In this document: positions 12,863 through 24,009 of the stretch, piece after piece
How the letters are laid out: every line of letters begins with the position of its first letter
Numbering within the stretch: the first letter of the stretch is position 1
Assembly: GCA_034670405.1 (NCBI GenBank)
Contig: JAXDDX010000087.1
Coordinates: forward strand, 1,849,001 to 1,913,000
Origin: Hoplostethus atlanticus
Lineage: Eukaryota > Chordata > Actinopteri > Trachichthyiformes > Trachichthyidae
Direction: 5' to 3'
DNA: 64,000 bases
Notes under the pieces: model-generated
Told to the model about the DNA's origin: nothing
Database searches by the model: none
The model's input: the letters and a program-made list of their open reading frames with translations, nothing else
Made by a program: the position numbers and the translations under genes

Positions 12863-13599
12863 CAGGCGGGGCAAAGTAGACGACGTCACTCCACGGGGCA
12901 GCTGCTGGGCTTCAGTTTCTCCTGCTGCCTTCAGGTACTCCTCGTAAACTCTTCCTTCCTCCCTTATTGGGAAGCCGTGAATTGGCCAAAAATGATGGAT
13001 TCTGTGACAAAAGTAGTTATTAGTGGCAGTTTTACTATTGAAATCAAGTTGCAGAGAGTTACTTTGTAACTTTTTGTAAAAACTATAAAAATGTGTCTGA
13101 GGCATGGAATTTATGTTTTAATATATCAAAGGTGCTTGCTTATTTGTAACACTATAAATAACTTTAGGCAAAATACTATTTGCAGCAGTTGTTGACTGAC
13201 ATGGCTATACTTCGGGTTTCATAGAAAAGTCCCACTTTCCCAGTCGGACTGACCCATGGGCAACAGCTGGGTATGGCAAAATCTGATCTTGTAGTTTTTT
13301 TAAAATATATTATTATAATGAAGATGAAGCAAAAGCTGCCATTGAAAAAAACATCAGGGGAGCATTCAGGACACATGTTCTCTCTACCTACATCTAATAA
13401 TTTATCACACTTACCAAATAATAATTATATCTTGTCAGTTATCAATTCTTCTGAACTCCACTTTGTCCATAGAAATGAAATACATATGTGAAGGTTTTGA
13501 GGTTTAGGGTTTAGTGAGTCTACGCCCCTGGATTCACTGTTGTGTACTATTATTTGTACATGTTGTGTTCACGCGCAGCTCAACCCCCTTAAAGGCAAT

Positions 13600-13790
13600 A
13601 TTTCCGACAGTAGTTGAAGGCAGCAGCGTTCATATCAGCGGAGGCAGTTTTCTCCTCCTATCAGCGCCATTGTGAGACAAGAGTCTACGGGACCGAGCGA
13701 GCCTTGTGTGTGTGTGTTTTTTTTATTCCCGACAGGACTGGTTTAAATATCCTCATGTTTCTCCTTCAAACTCCTGCGGATCTCGATGTG
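13600..13790 (+). other. Possible noncoding first exon (sertad2 5' UTR candidate)
   Basis: This stretch is richer in CpG than its surroundings and ends at a good splice donor, gtaaga at 13,791. The sertad2 coding exon begins only four bases after a splice acceptor at 22,184, so at least one noncoding 5' exon must lie upstream, and this is one candidate. No start codon or conserved protein is claimed. Other upstream donors cannot be excluded, and the true first exon may be outside the window. Confidence 0.25.
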
Positions 13791-15148
13791 GTAAGACACC
13801 GTTTCTGTCTCTGGGAGTGCGAAGACCAAAGGTGGAAACGCGCCGAGTAAATACGTTGACGGCAATGCAATCTATTTCTAATGAATAATAGACGCGGTCA
13901 AGGCTGGTGTTTCAGTGGTGTGCTGGGGAAGGTGGGTGGGTGGGGGGGGCGGGGGGGCGGGCTGGCCGGGAAAGTTTTCGTGTTAAATGGGTAAGACCCG
14001 CCAGTAGCTGTACTTCCACTGACCCCTCTATCTGTTGGCCATGCCCAAAACTTGTTCCAATCTCAAATTCCGAGGCAATGGCCACTTTTCAGTTTCTCAC
14101 TTTGAAAAAAGTCTGATCTAGTCTAACTTTTTTTCACAAACATAAATAGACTTGCCCATACTGCAAAAATAATGAGTAAAATGAATAGTAAAATATATGA
14201 AATAGTACAGATTCTCTATTATAAATTACCAAAAATGTTGATGACATTCATTGGAAATATATTTTGAGTAACTTTTTTATTAGATATACTTGAAGACATC
14301 TCAGCACATGTACTTCCAGTGTCCAACACATATTTCCAATAAATGTCATCTCAAGTACAAAAAGTACACGTTTTTTATATATTGTATCTCTGAACTTATT
14401 CTGAAGTAGTGAAATGTGATTTGGCAGCGTAGGTGCAGGTGACTGGGACCCGTGGAGGACACTCTTGCTGTTGTGGTGAGTGGAGGGGCCTCTGTTTCGT
14501 AACATGTTGCACCACAACACAGCGGGTGGATTTTCTAACCCTAACCTGCTGCTGTGAGCCACAATGTGCAGGTGGGCCTCATGTCAAGGACCCCCAAATT
14601 AGACCCCAATTCGACCTGATTTTGTCCCATTGACCCCGTATGAGAATGTGTTGTTAGGTATGACTTAGAGTTATGTAACTATTGATACTGCAGGTGGGGT
14701 GGTAGCCAGAGTGAGGAGAGAGGAAACCATACATACATTTCCCATTGTATTAATACCTAATTGGTTGAAATTACAGTTAATTAAACTATTCCTCATTTTT
14801 CAGTTTTGGAACGGAGGGGTCCTTGAGCGGGGCTCCATGTGGTTCTGACGTAGAATAACTAACTTACATTTTATGATTAATTTACTAGAACTGAACTCAA
14901 CAAGAGAACAGAATGTGAGAATGACTAAAATAACTATTCTTCTCAGGCGGGGTTGCTGGAACAAAATCTGATCAACACATATCTTAATATCCACAAATTT
15001 TAGGGGACCTTGACTTGAGAAAGTATGGGGACCTCTGGGTTGAGTGACAGTTTGTTTCAACCAAAATTACTTCATGCTGTGGCCTTATTTGTCTATCTCT
15101 AAACCTAAAACTGAGGGTTTAGGGTTTAGCCTACCCATGAGTTGGATA

Positions 15149-15846
15149 CTGTACAACAGAAAGTTGGATACTGCTGTAATAAGGTGGATACTGCAGTAAT
15201 AAGGTGAATACTTGCAGTAATAAGGTGAATACTTGCAGTAATAAGGTGAATGCTGCAGTAATAAGGTGAATACTGCAGTAATAAGGTGAATACCTGCAGT
15301 AATAAGGTGAATACTTGCAGTAATAAGGTGAATCTTGCATTAATACAGTGAATACTGTAATAATAAAGCAAATACTGCAGTGATAAAGTGAATACTGTAG
15401 TGGTTAGGTGGATACTGTAGAATTGAGGTGGATACTGCAGTAATGAGGTGGTCACTGCAGTAGTAAGGTTAATACTGCAACTATAAGGGCAGTAATGAGG
15501 TGGATACTGCAGGATACTGCAGTGATAAGGTGGATACTGCAGTAGTAAGGTGAACACTGTAGTGGTAAGGTGAATACTGCAACTATAATGGCAGTAATAA
15601 GGTGGATACTGCAGTAGTAAGGTGAATACTGTAGTGGTAAGGTGAATACTGCAACTATAAGGGCAGTAATACAGTGGATACTGCAGTAATAAGGCGGATA
15701 CTGCAGTAAAACGGTGGATACTGCAGTAATACTGTGGATCCTGCAGTAATTCGGTGGATACTGCAGTAATAAGGTGGGTACTGCAGTATTAAGGTGGATA
15801 CTGCAGTAATACCGTGGATACTGCAGTAATAAGGTGGATACTGCAC
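15149..15846. repeat. 20-bp minisatellite, about 35 units
   Basis: The unit is ggatactgcagtaataaggt, repeated with point variation and small length changes over about 700 bases. A larger pattern is visible: the phrase gaatactgcaactataa followed by ggcagtaat recurs near 15,470, 15,580 and 15,645, showing higher-order duplication inside the array. The minus-strand frame reading Tyr-Tyr-Cys-Ser-Ile repeats is only its translation. Confidence 0.95.
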
Positions 15847-16347
15847 ACAGGGGCCAGATGTATTGACACTTACTGTGGGCTCCCGAGTTTCTTAAGCTGT
15901 GTCAGGCTGGGTTTTCTTTCTGAAGAAGCATGGTGGAAAAAGAGCTGCATGTAGACATGTCTGCTGACCTAAATCAGCTCTCTTCTTCTGCTTTTTATTT
16001 ATAGATATATACATATATATATATGTGTGTGTGTGTCTGTGTGTGTGTGTGAAAGAGAGAGAGAGAGAGAAAACATTTGTGTGAACATTGATAACTAGAC
16101 ATAACCAGAGATAACAATCACTTCTCCGAATGCGTTCAAAGAACACACACACACACATACACATGCTGTCTTATCTGTCCATGTGTGAAGGAGAGGCCTT
16201 CACCCGTCACGCCGCCCCAGCCAGTCAGCCAACACCACTGTAGCCCCTTCAGCTTTGGACCTACTGTTTGAAGTTTTAAGCTGCGAGTTCTGTGCCGTTC
16301 TTTGGCTTTCTAATGTCACTTCTGGTAAATACCAATGTATGCATACA

Positions 16348-16349
<2 letters not shown>

Positions 16350-16389
<40 letters not shown>
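16350..16389. repeat. (GT)n microsatellite
   Basis: Uninterrupted GT run. Confidence 0.9.
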
Positions 16390-16390
<1 letters not shown>

Positions 16391-16528
16391 CTACAAATGA
16401 GCCTCTGTTAAAGGGGTACACATCGATGAGACCTTGCGTGACGTTCACAGTGTCTTATGTAATTAAAAAGCGGGCGGATCATCCCTTTAACTAACACCGT
16501 ACCACAGGAGATGGTAAAAGCTAATTGC

Positions 16529-16531
<3 letters not shown>

Positions 16532-16563
<32 letters not shown>
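16532..16563. repeat. (CA)n microsatellite
   Basis: Uninterrupted CA run. Confidence 0.9.
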
Positions 16564-16568
<5 letters not shown>

Positions 16569-17899
16569 CAGGATTACATCATCGTTTTGAGCGAAGGCCC
16601 AATGAAGCTTCACGACTCAACGCCGGCCCTGACCTTTGCACTCCTTACTCCTTACGCTGCCTGTAGTGTTGGTGATCTAGGAGTTGAAGCTTATTCTACT
16701 GTTCCAGTCATTGTGAGTTTTTCTGGAGAAGAGCGTGAGCTAAAGTTGGACTCAAACGTTAAACTGATTGCGCTCAAGGACTTTGACACTTTTAAAGCAA
16801 AAAAAAAAGGCTTTGAAAGAACATATTAAAAATATACTCATTTGGGTTTCCTGGGGTTTCTGTGTGTGGAGGCATTTGTTAGAGGTCGTCTTCAGCTTTG
16901 GGGTCAATGACGAAGAGGAGTTCCAGCGCACTCTTTTCTAGCGACATCTTAAAACATACTCCATTATGTTCTCGAAAGGCTCCTCCTTTTTTCATTTAAA
17001 TGCAACAACCCCAAAGAGCGCCACCGACAAACGCCTCCACACGCACCCAAACCCAACAAGAAGAAGCTCTGTCTAAACCTGAGCCGCCCGTCCCAATGGT
17101 CGCTAGCTGCATATCAGCGGGGCAGCAGAAGCTCTACTGTTTTGTAATCAGGTCCTGTCGTTACGTAAGAGGTCGTAGTGAATTCCGTGTCTGTTGCCCA
17201 GCTGACCTCACGGCTGTCATGTGAGTTGCCCCATTTATGATCATTGTATACACACACACACACACACATACACACACACACGTGGACCTTGTTTCCAGTC
17301 ACATGATTAGCTTATTTGTTTTGGTTCTGACTGTCTTCTACCATCTGCCCTCCCATGTTTCTTACGTTTAGAGAGGGATGAAATATAAATTGGCCTTTAT
17401 TCACCTCTGGAGTTAAAAGTCACACTCCGTGAATTATTAGGCAATTAACCCTTAAAACCACATTAAGAAAGTTGCCACTTCCTTATCCTTCCTTAGCCGT
17501 CGTCATCAGGTTTGTGAGTGACACTTGCAGTCCTCGGTCCCTTTTTGACGGCAACTGTCGTGCAACGTATTTGCCTGGTTGAGAGCATTTGCCTGTTTCA
17601 TTGCGGGCCGATGCAAAAGAGTCGAAGCATCCCTTGGGAAGTGGAGCTGGTGAGAAATTCAAATTGCAAATGTTCAAATGTTTTTGATTATTAAGTTAAA
17701 CGGTTTGTTAGCAGTAGCAGTAGTTGTTGTAGTTGTAGTAGTAGTAGTAGTTGTTATTATCTCATGGTGTAGCAGGATAATAAATTGTGTATTGAGCTGG
17801 ACAGGGTCTGGACAGGCGAGCACTACATCACAGTACAACAGACTCTCTCTCTCTTTTTCTCTCTCTCTGGGTTTTGTCAGGAATGTGTTTACTAGTTCT

Positions 17900-17912
17900 A
17901 CTGTGTGTGTGT

Positions 17913-17951
<39 letters not shown>

Positions 17952-18048
17952 TGTGTGAGAGAGCGAGAGACATGGGAGAGAGTTGAACAGTTGTCCTCGT
18001 GCATAGCTGGATGCATCACAACTGGGAGGAATGGAAGTAGCACAGTCA

Positions 18049-18089
<41 letters not shown>

Positions 18090-18170
18090 ACGCATGTGCA
18101 GAGATTAATATATGTAATATTATGCATATGCCGTGGTGCCCATCTGCAGCAATACAATCTGTGTGCACGC

Positions 18171-18217
<47 letters not shown>
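17900..18217. repeat. Cluster of three (GT)n tracts
   Basis: GT runs lie at about 17,900-17,957, 18,051-18,088 and 18,171-18,217 within 320 bases, all with GT on the plus strand. A short GTA-rich tract sits just upstream (17,720-17,757). Confidence 0.95.
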
Positions 18218-18218
<1 letters not shown>

Positions 18219-19314
18219 ATACTTTGTGCACCCTGAGGACCTGAAATAGCCCGATGCGGAGGTTAGGGGGAGGGGTGGATGTGCAGCTCAGGCATGGAAA
18301 CCAGCATATCCGGTTACAGGATCATAATATCACTGCAGAGTCCATCCACTAGCACTGCACTACGGCGCAACACACACGCGCACACACACACACACACTGC
18401 AGCCAGCCACTGGAATACTACGCCGGGCCAGCCCACATGTCCAGTGTGTGTTTGCAGGCACAGTTGACAGACTAACTCACACATGCACACACACCCCCAT
18501 ACATGCTGTAATCCATATATTTTCATTCTTTTCATTCAGACATTTGCAGGGGTGCAATTGGCAATTACAACGCCCCCCCTTTGGCTCCGTTCTTATCTAT
18601 ATCCTATTTTTCTTTGCTGTATCCTATTATTTTCCCGCTGCAATGACCCCATTTCCCCACAGGAATCATCCAGGTTTCAGCCAATCTTAAGTAAACACAC
18701 ACAGACACACACAGCCACAAGTAGGCCTATCTTTCCGGGATCAAATTTCTGATTTTGTCCTCAGAAGTTGCAGTTAATTCTACCCTTTTCCCTCCTAGAC
18801 AAAGCGACAAGGTTACAGCTGTCTGGATGAAATGCATTTCACATATACAGCTTGGCATTTTTTTAATGCCTGCACTCATTTCTTTACTCCTAGACTCAAC
18901 AAATGTCCTCAAGTCTGTAATTTATAAGCATGTGTGCAGGCCTGATTTTATAGACATTTGAGAAAGAAACTGGGTCTAATGGAATTTGTTTAGCGGTAGC
19001 ACAGTGTGTGGTTGGTTGGTGGGTTTGTTAGAGGACGTCCGGTGATATTTTTTACGCTGTGTCAAAACCAGAAGAGTCTCTTTCTGATTCTTGGTACCTT
19101 ACCTAAAGTTCTTTTCGCAGATCAGACAGCTCTGGATTGGTCAAAGCTAAATGCTGGACAAATGAGCCCACTTATTTATTGATTGTGATTTGTTTGGCCA
19201 CGGTTGCTTGTTATCTATGAGGGTTAATGGATAAGATGAGAGGGAAAAGAAGCAACTCTGGGAATGGAATGCGTTTCACATGATGCCTTATATCGAGTTA
19301 GTTAGTAGCTAGTA

Positions 19315-19412
19315 ACAGCAGTGGTAGTAGTAGTAGTAGTAGCAGTAGCAATAGAAGTAGTAGTAGCAATAGAAGTAGTTATAGTAGTAGTAGTAGTAGT
19401 AGTAGTAATACT
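19315..19412. repeat. (GTA)n microsatellite, imperfect
   Basis: GTA/GCA trinucleotides with interruptions. Confidence 0.9.
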
Positions 19413-19500
19413 AGTATCCTTTCAACCAGATAGTGCTTCAGTTTATGTATTCATCCTAGTTGTTTATGGACTTTATAGGAAGATGGTGATTGTGAGATAA

Positions 19501-19605
19501 TGAGAGAGAGAGAGAGAGCGAGAGAGAGAGAGAGAGTGAGAGAGAGAGACAGAGAGAGAGAGAGACAGAAAAGAGAGACAGAGAGAGAGAGACAGAGAGA
19601 GAGTT
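19501..19605. repeat. (GA)n microsatellite
   Basis: About 100 bases of purine-only GA with GACA interruptions. Confidence 0.95.
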
Positions 19606-20699
19606 AGTTTCAAAGGAGTTTGCGGGTGTGTGATTGAGGGCTGGAGCAGCTGCGCACGTCTGACTCACTGACTCATGGTGGAGAGTTTACACACACACAC
19701 ATACACACACCACACACACACAGTATGCAGGACTGACATACCAGAGGTGCCCCTCCCCTTACATTCCGCTTCATTATCCTCTTCCCTTTCCTTCTCTTCG
19801 TCCTTCTCTACTTCTCTTCCCGTCTTTCACTCCTCTTTATTTCTACCTCTGTTCCATCTCTTTTTCACCGTCTCTCCCCACTTCAACTGTCTTTGCCAAA
19901 GTTCACAAGCCCAGGGCCATCCTATATTAAACAAGCCACCTCCAGATATGAACAACGCACAAGTCCTTCTAAAAAGCAATACAACCAGGCTAGGCAAAAC
20001 AACTGGACCTGTTAAGAGGTGAATAAAGAGAAAATCAATGAATAAAGCAGATAAAACACTGCACTGTTGGAATACTCTAAACTAAAATGGAGCCATGGTC
20101 CCGATTCAAGGTCACTTTGACAGCAGGGCAGACGGAATACACCGCTTTCCTGTCTCTGCTCACTGTAAACTACCTTGTAAAGCAAAGAAATGTCTTAAAA
20201 CTATCTTTGGAAAAAAAGATTTTCCGTGAGTCAAACACAGCAGGAAGGTCTCTGGAGCAAAAAAAAACAACCTTCCTCAGTCCTCAGCTGTCCCAGGGCA
20301 AAACGGGTATGGGTTTTTTGAAGGCTGATACTGATATTGTTGGATTGACGATATAAGTGTGTAAATTCCAATGGGTAAGTTCCAAAAAGGTGCACAGTGT
20401 TTTCCTCAGCCACGGTGGCTATCGCTGCTCATGCTAAATACCCAGTTCTTCTTCTGTTTCTTCCAAACAAACCGCAAACGTAAAATGCATCACTTCCTGT
20501 GCGCCAGAGGATTTCTCCCAGGGAAAACCTACCCAACACCGGGGTGTTTAAGAACAGAAAACGTAAAAGCTTTCATGAAATGACTAGAGGTTGAATCACT
20601 ACTGTGTTATATCAATGAGATAGAGAGAAGCGAAATGGATTGAATTTTTACTACTTTAAAGTAACTTTTTTTTTGAAGAACCGATTTGCCACTTTCAAA

Positions 20700-20880
20700 T
20701 CAGAGGGTTTCTCTTCCCTCCTTCTCTTCCTCCCTCTCTTCCTCCTCCACCCTCCACCTCTCATCCTCTTCTCCCTCCTCCTTCTCGTCCTCTTCGTTTT
20801 CCTCCTCTTCTTCCTCCTCCTCTGCCGTGCCCCCCCCCCCCCCCCACCTCCCTTCCTCCTCCCATTCTTTGTCATCTCTT
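20700..20880. repeat. Homopyrimidine tract with poly-C
   Basis: The plus strand is almost entirely C and T for about 180 bases (CCT, CTT units), including a C run near 20,829-20,845. The strand asymmetry would allow triplex (H-DNA) formation. A looser pyrimidine-rich stretch lies at about 19,745-19,880. Confidence 0.85.
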
Positions 20881-21161
20881 TGGGTGAATTCCCAGCTGAC
20901 TCTGTTTGTCATGGCAACCAACCAGTCGTGGTGACTGGCCCCGCAGCTTACACTTCCTGTGTGTGTTTGTGTGTGTGTGTGTGTATGCACGCAGACGCAT
21001 GCGCAGTGTGTGCGTGTGTGTGTGTGTGTGTGTGTGCGCGCAGACAGCAACTGGCTGCGTGAGCCTGTCAGCCTGGATTAGACTCAAACACACTGCAGCG
21101 ATGCCTGCTTCCTTTTTCTTCTTTCTTTCTGTCATTCTGTGTCTCTCCCCCCTTTCTCCAT

Positions 21162-21210
<49 letters not shown>

Positions 21211-21211
21211 C
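21162..21211. repeat. (GATA)n microsatellite
   Basis: About twelve GATA units. Confidence 0.95.
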
Positions 21212-21264
21212 TATACTATTAAAGATGGATGTGTGAGAAATTAACCGTGGCTTTGTCATCGTGG

Positions 21265-21267
<3 letters not shown>

Positions 21268-21330
<63 letters not shown>
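21268..21330. repeat. (TC)n microsatellite
   Basis: Uninterrupted TC run of about 62 bases, under 1 kb upstream of the sertad2 coding exon. Confidence 0.95.
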
Positions 21331-21334
<4 letters not shown>

Positions 21335-22188
21335 GTCCTACTGTATGTCTCTCGCCCACCAGCCCCCTCCCCAGTAACTCAATGTACTGTTCCAATATGG
21401 CAGAAGGAGGAGGGTGGAGGGGGCGTTGGGCTGTAAATCTGGCCTATGATCCTGTGCTGTTGCGCTGTTATTGCATAACTTGCTGTGTTGTGTGTATGTG
21501 TGTGTGTGTGTGTGTGTGTTTTTGGGGGGGGGGGCTGTGCAGCGGTGAAACTGCGCTTCGTTGCAATGTTGTTGTTGTTTTTTTAAATCCCCCATAAGTA
21601 TGGTGCTGTGTAGTAGCTTCCTGAATTACCACGTTCCATTCAGGGTTTCCACTAGTCCTGGAATTTCTGGAATATCATGGACTATTTTTAGATGAGTATT
21701 CCAGGCAGGTAAAGTTTGGTCAGTTCCCTGGTGAAGTCAGGGAACATATGGGAATTTTCTAAATGGGCCACTTTGCAGGACTAGAGCAGAATGTGTTTTC
21801 CAGCTTGTCTTAGTGCATTCATTGCATGAGCTGGTGGTTTTTCAGCTCAACTGGAGTAGAAACCAGACTGTTCGCTGCTTTAGAAAAACAACATGAACAA
21901 ACCAGGAAAGAGGGAACATTTCTAGTTCATGGAATTAGTTGTGGAAACTCATGGAAAGTGGGACAGTGGGAACCCTGTACATTATGCTTACGTTATATTT
22001 CAGACGCCGCTGATTGGATTTTAACAAACCTTGGGGGAATGAGGTGCTACAGTTACAGGTCAAACCAAGGTGACTAGAAGGGGATGCATCATTCGTAATG
22101 TTTACTGTTTTTATTTGATTGAGCTTCCGGTGTTTGTAGGATGACAAATAAACCTCTCTCCTTGTCTCTGGTTTTGTTTTGCAGATAT

Positions 22189-23469
22189 ATGTTCGGTAAA
22201 GGTGCGAAGCGGAAGTTGGATGAGGATGAAGAGGGGCTGGAAGGCAAAGCGCTGGCGCCGCCGGTGGCGGGCGGGGGACTGGGCCTGGGTCCGGAGGGCC
22301 TGTCCAAGGTGTCGTACACCCTGCAACGGCAGACCATCTTCAACATCTCCCTGATGAAGCTGTATAGCCAGCGGCCGCTCAGCGAGCCCAGCCTGGAGCG
22401 GCGCGTCCTCATCAACAACATGCTGCGCCGCATCCAGGACGAACTCAAGCAGGAAGGCTTGCTGCGGCCGCTGTTGCTGCCGCCCTCACCGCCTCCCGAT
22501 GACCCCATGGACGAGGGCTACCGTGAGGCCCCGCCCTCCTTCGGTGTCTTGTCGGCGACGGCCCAGCTGTCCCAGCCTTCGGCGCTGCTGATGCCGGTGA
22601 TTGCCCCGCCGCCTTCACCTTACCCCCTGGTGCCTCCCACCTGCCCGGCGTCCCAGGCTTGCCCCGACCTGCTAGACGCCTGCCCCGATCCGCTGGAGGC
22701 CTGCCTCACGCCGGCCTCGCTGTTGGAGGAGGACGGCAGCGATTCGGCCTTTTGTGCGTCATCCCCGCCTACTCCTCCTCTCTCACCTCCCCCGGCGCCT
22801 CCTCCTCCGTCCCCGTCGGCCCTCCTCGCCCAGGCGTCTCCCAGGGTCCCTGTGCCTGCCTCGTCCAATGACGGCTTTCCCTCCGCTCTGAGTGACATGG
22901 AGTTGGGCCCTCCCACAGCCATAACAAGGACAGCAGCAGCTAATACTATGACCACGACTACCTCCCCAGCTCCTTCACCACTTACCCCACCCCTCCACCT
23001 AGCACCCCTATCTCTGACACCCACAGGCCCACCCAGAGACAGCAGGACTGCGGGTGCTAAACCAGAGACAGCTGGCGTCTTGCTAGCGGAAGGCCGCTGT
23101 GCCGAGATTCGGCCGATGGACACTTTGCCTACACTGCCCCCCGGTGTCCTAGTAGACATTACCTCTTCCTCCCCACCCTCCTCCTCCTCGCCCTCGGGGT
23201 TTCTCTCGGACTTGGCACTGGACGACGTCCTGTTCGCCGACATCGACACGTCCATGTATGACTTTGACCCGTGTACGACAGCGGGGGCCGTGGGCGCGGC
23301 GGCAGGCAGCGGCCTCGCCAAGCTATCGCCGGTGGTGACGGCCGACGACCTGCTCAAATCGCTGGCGTCGCCATACAGCGGCCCCACCCCCCAGGTTTCA
23401 GCCAATCAGCCTTTCAAGATTGACCTGACAGAACTGGACCACATCATGGAGGTCTTGGTGGGCTCGTGA
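22189..23469 (+). CDS. sertad2: SERTA domain-containing protein 2 (TRIP-Br2-like)
   Basis: This is a transcriptional co-regulator that links E2F/DP and PHD-bromodomain partners in the nucleus. The single coding exon gives 426 residues. The start is chosen because MFGKGAKRKLDEDEEG matches the family N terminus; the open frame runs 16 codons further upstream, but that part crosses a pyrimidine tract and the acceptor cag ending at 22,184. The SERTA domain spans about residues 39-86 (core LQRQTIFNISLMKLY and VLINNMLRRIQDELK). Basic KRK near the N terminus fits nuclear import. Residues 337-361 (SDLALDDVLFADIDTSMYDF) are the acidic activation region, and the C terminus LTELDHIMEVLVGS is the conserved tail. 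The middle, about residues 95-335, is Pro/Ser/Ala-rich and makes the protein about 110 residues longer than human SERTAD2 (about 314). The exon is much more GC-rich than its flanks. SERTAD1/3 are less likely because of the matching tail. Confidence 0.95.
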   Translation: MFGKGAKRKLDEDEEGLEGKALAPPVAGGGLGLGPEGLSKVSYTLQRQTIFNISLMKLYSQRPLSEPSLERRVLINNMLRRIQDELKQEGLLRPLLLPPSPPPDDPMDEGYREAPPSFGVLSATAQLSQPSALLMPVIAPPPSPYPLVPPTCPASQACPDLLDACPDPLEACLTPASLLEEDGSDSAFCASSPPTPPLSPPPAPPPPSPSALLAQASPRVPVPASSNDGFPSALSDMELGPPTAITRTAAANTMTTTTSPAPSPLTPPLHLAPLSLTPTGPPRDSRTAGAKPETAGVLLAEGRCAEIRPMDTLPTLPPGVLVDITSSSPPSSSSPSGFLSDLALDDVLFADIDTSMYDFDPCTTAGAVGAAAGSGLAKLSPVVTADDLLKSLASPYSGPTPQVSANQPFKIDLTELDHIMEVLVGS

Positions 23470-23736
23470 CTCTCGGAAGCCACCGCCTCGGAAACGCAGA
23501 GACGTTTTTATCCAGGGGAGAACAGACTGGAGTGAAAATTCGGGCGTCGATTTAAAACTTTTTCCTGGTTGTTGTTGTTTTTGTTTTTATACTCTTTTCA
23601 AAGGTCGGCAATTGTAAGCATCGATGGTGATGTCATTCAGTACTACTACGACTACAACTACTACTACTACACAACACTGTGCATGCACTGTGCTCTGCTT
23701 TCCGAAAATGGAAATGAAGTAACCTGGGAAACAAAG

Positions 23737-23793
23737 ACACACACACACACACACACACACATACACACACACACACACACACAAACACACACA
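23737..23793. repeat. (CA)n microsatellite
   Basis: CA run with a TACA interruption, about 270 bases after the sertad2 stop and therefore likely transcribed. Confidence 0.95.
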
Positions 23794-23961
23794 CTAAATT
23801 CATGGCTTTTAGCAGATGAGTGCCTTTCAAAAATGACCACTTACTCAATTCCTGTCTTTACAGTATGTGTCTTTATGTTGTTGTTGTTTTTTCTTTTCAC
23901 TTTAACAGCCTAGAGAGGTCACTCCCTAGATGTTCTTTAATTTATTGTATTGTATTAAAAC

Positions 23962-23962
<1 letters not shown>

Positions 23963-24009
<47 letters not shown>
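23963..24009. repeat. (ATT)n microsatellite
   Basis: About fifteen ATT units within the probable sertad2 3' UTR. Confidence 0.95.

Larger units (their letters stand above)
1..13599. other. Upstream non-coding region rich in simple repeats
   Basis: No open frame here resembles a known protein. The open frames present are mostly translations of simple repeats (runs of Cys-Val, Thr-His, Ser-Leu or Ser-Ile-Tyr-Leu). The stretch holds microsatellites, a G-rich minisatellite, an 83-bp-period tandem array, two or three MITEs and short dispersed repeats, listed separately. It is either intergenic DNA or the first intron of sertad2. The parts between the listed repeats (for example 1,300-2,900, 3,010-4,560, 9,000-10,340) show nothing I can name. 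Confidence 0.7.
13791..22184. other. Non-coding stretch upstream of sertad2, repeat-rich
   Basis: No protein-like open frame is present. Apart from the arrays listed separately, it holds many short GT, CA, GTA and GA tracts. If the exon candidate at 13,600-13,790 is right, this is the intron just before the coding exon. Its 3' end has a pyrimidine-rich tract and the acceptor ttttgttttgcag ending at 22,184. Confidence 0.55.

Noticed and set aside
13500-13516. Telomere-like ggtttagggttta phrase, also near 15,117 and 14,538
   Set aside because: Only two units each; no interstitial telomere array.
15126-15557. Minus-strand 143-codon frame with Tyr-Cys-Ser-Ile repeats
   Set aside because: Direct translation of the 20-bp minisatellite, whose unit keeps frames open by chance over parts of the array.
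17828-18236. Long open frames of Thr-His or Cys-Val repeats on both strands
   Set aside because: They are translations of (CA)n/(GT)n tracts, open because the dinucleotide contains no stop.
20640-21062. 140-codon Leu/Phe-rich plus-strand frame
   Set aside because: Translation of the homopyrimidine tract and a GT run; the apparent membrane segment is composition only.
22620-23405. Minus-strand 261-codon frame opposite sertad2
   Set aside because: Shadow of a GC-rich coding exon on the other strand; no independent similarity.
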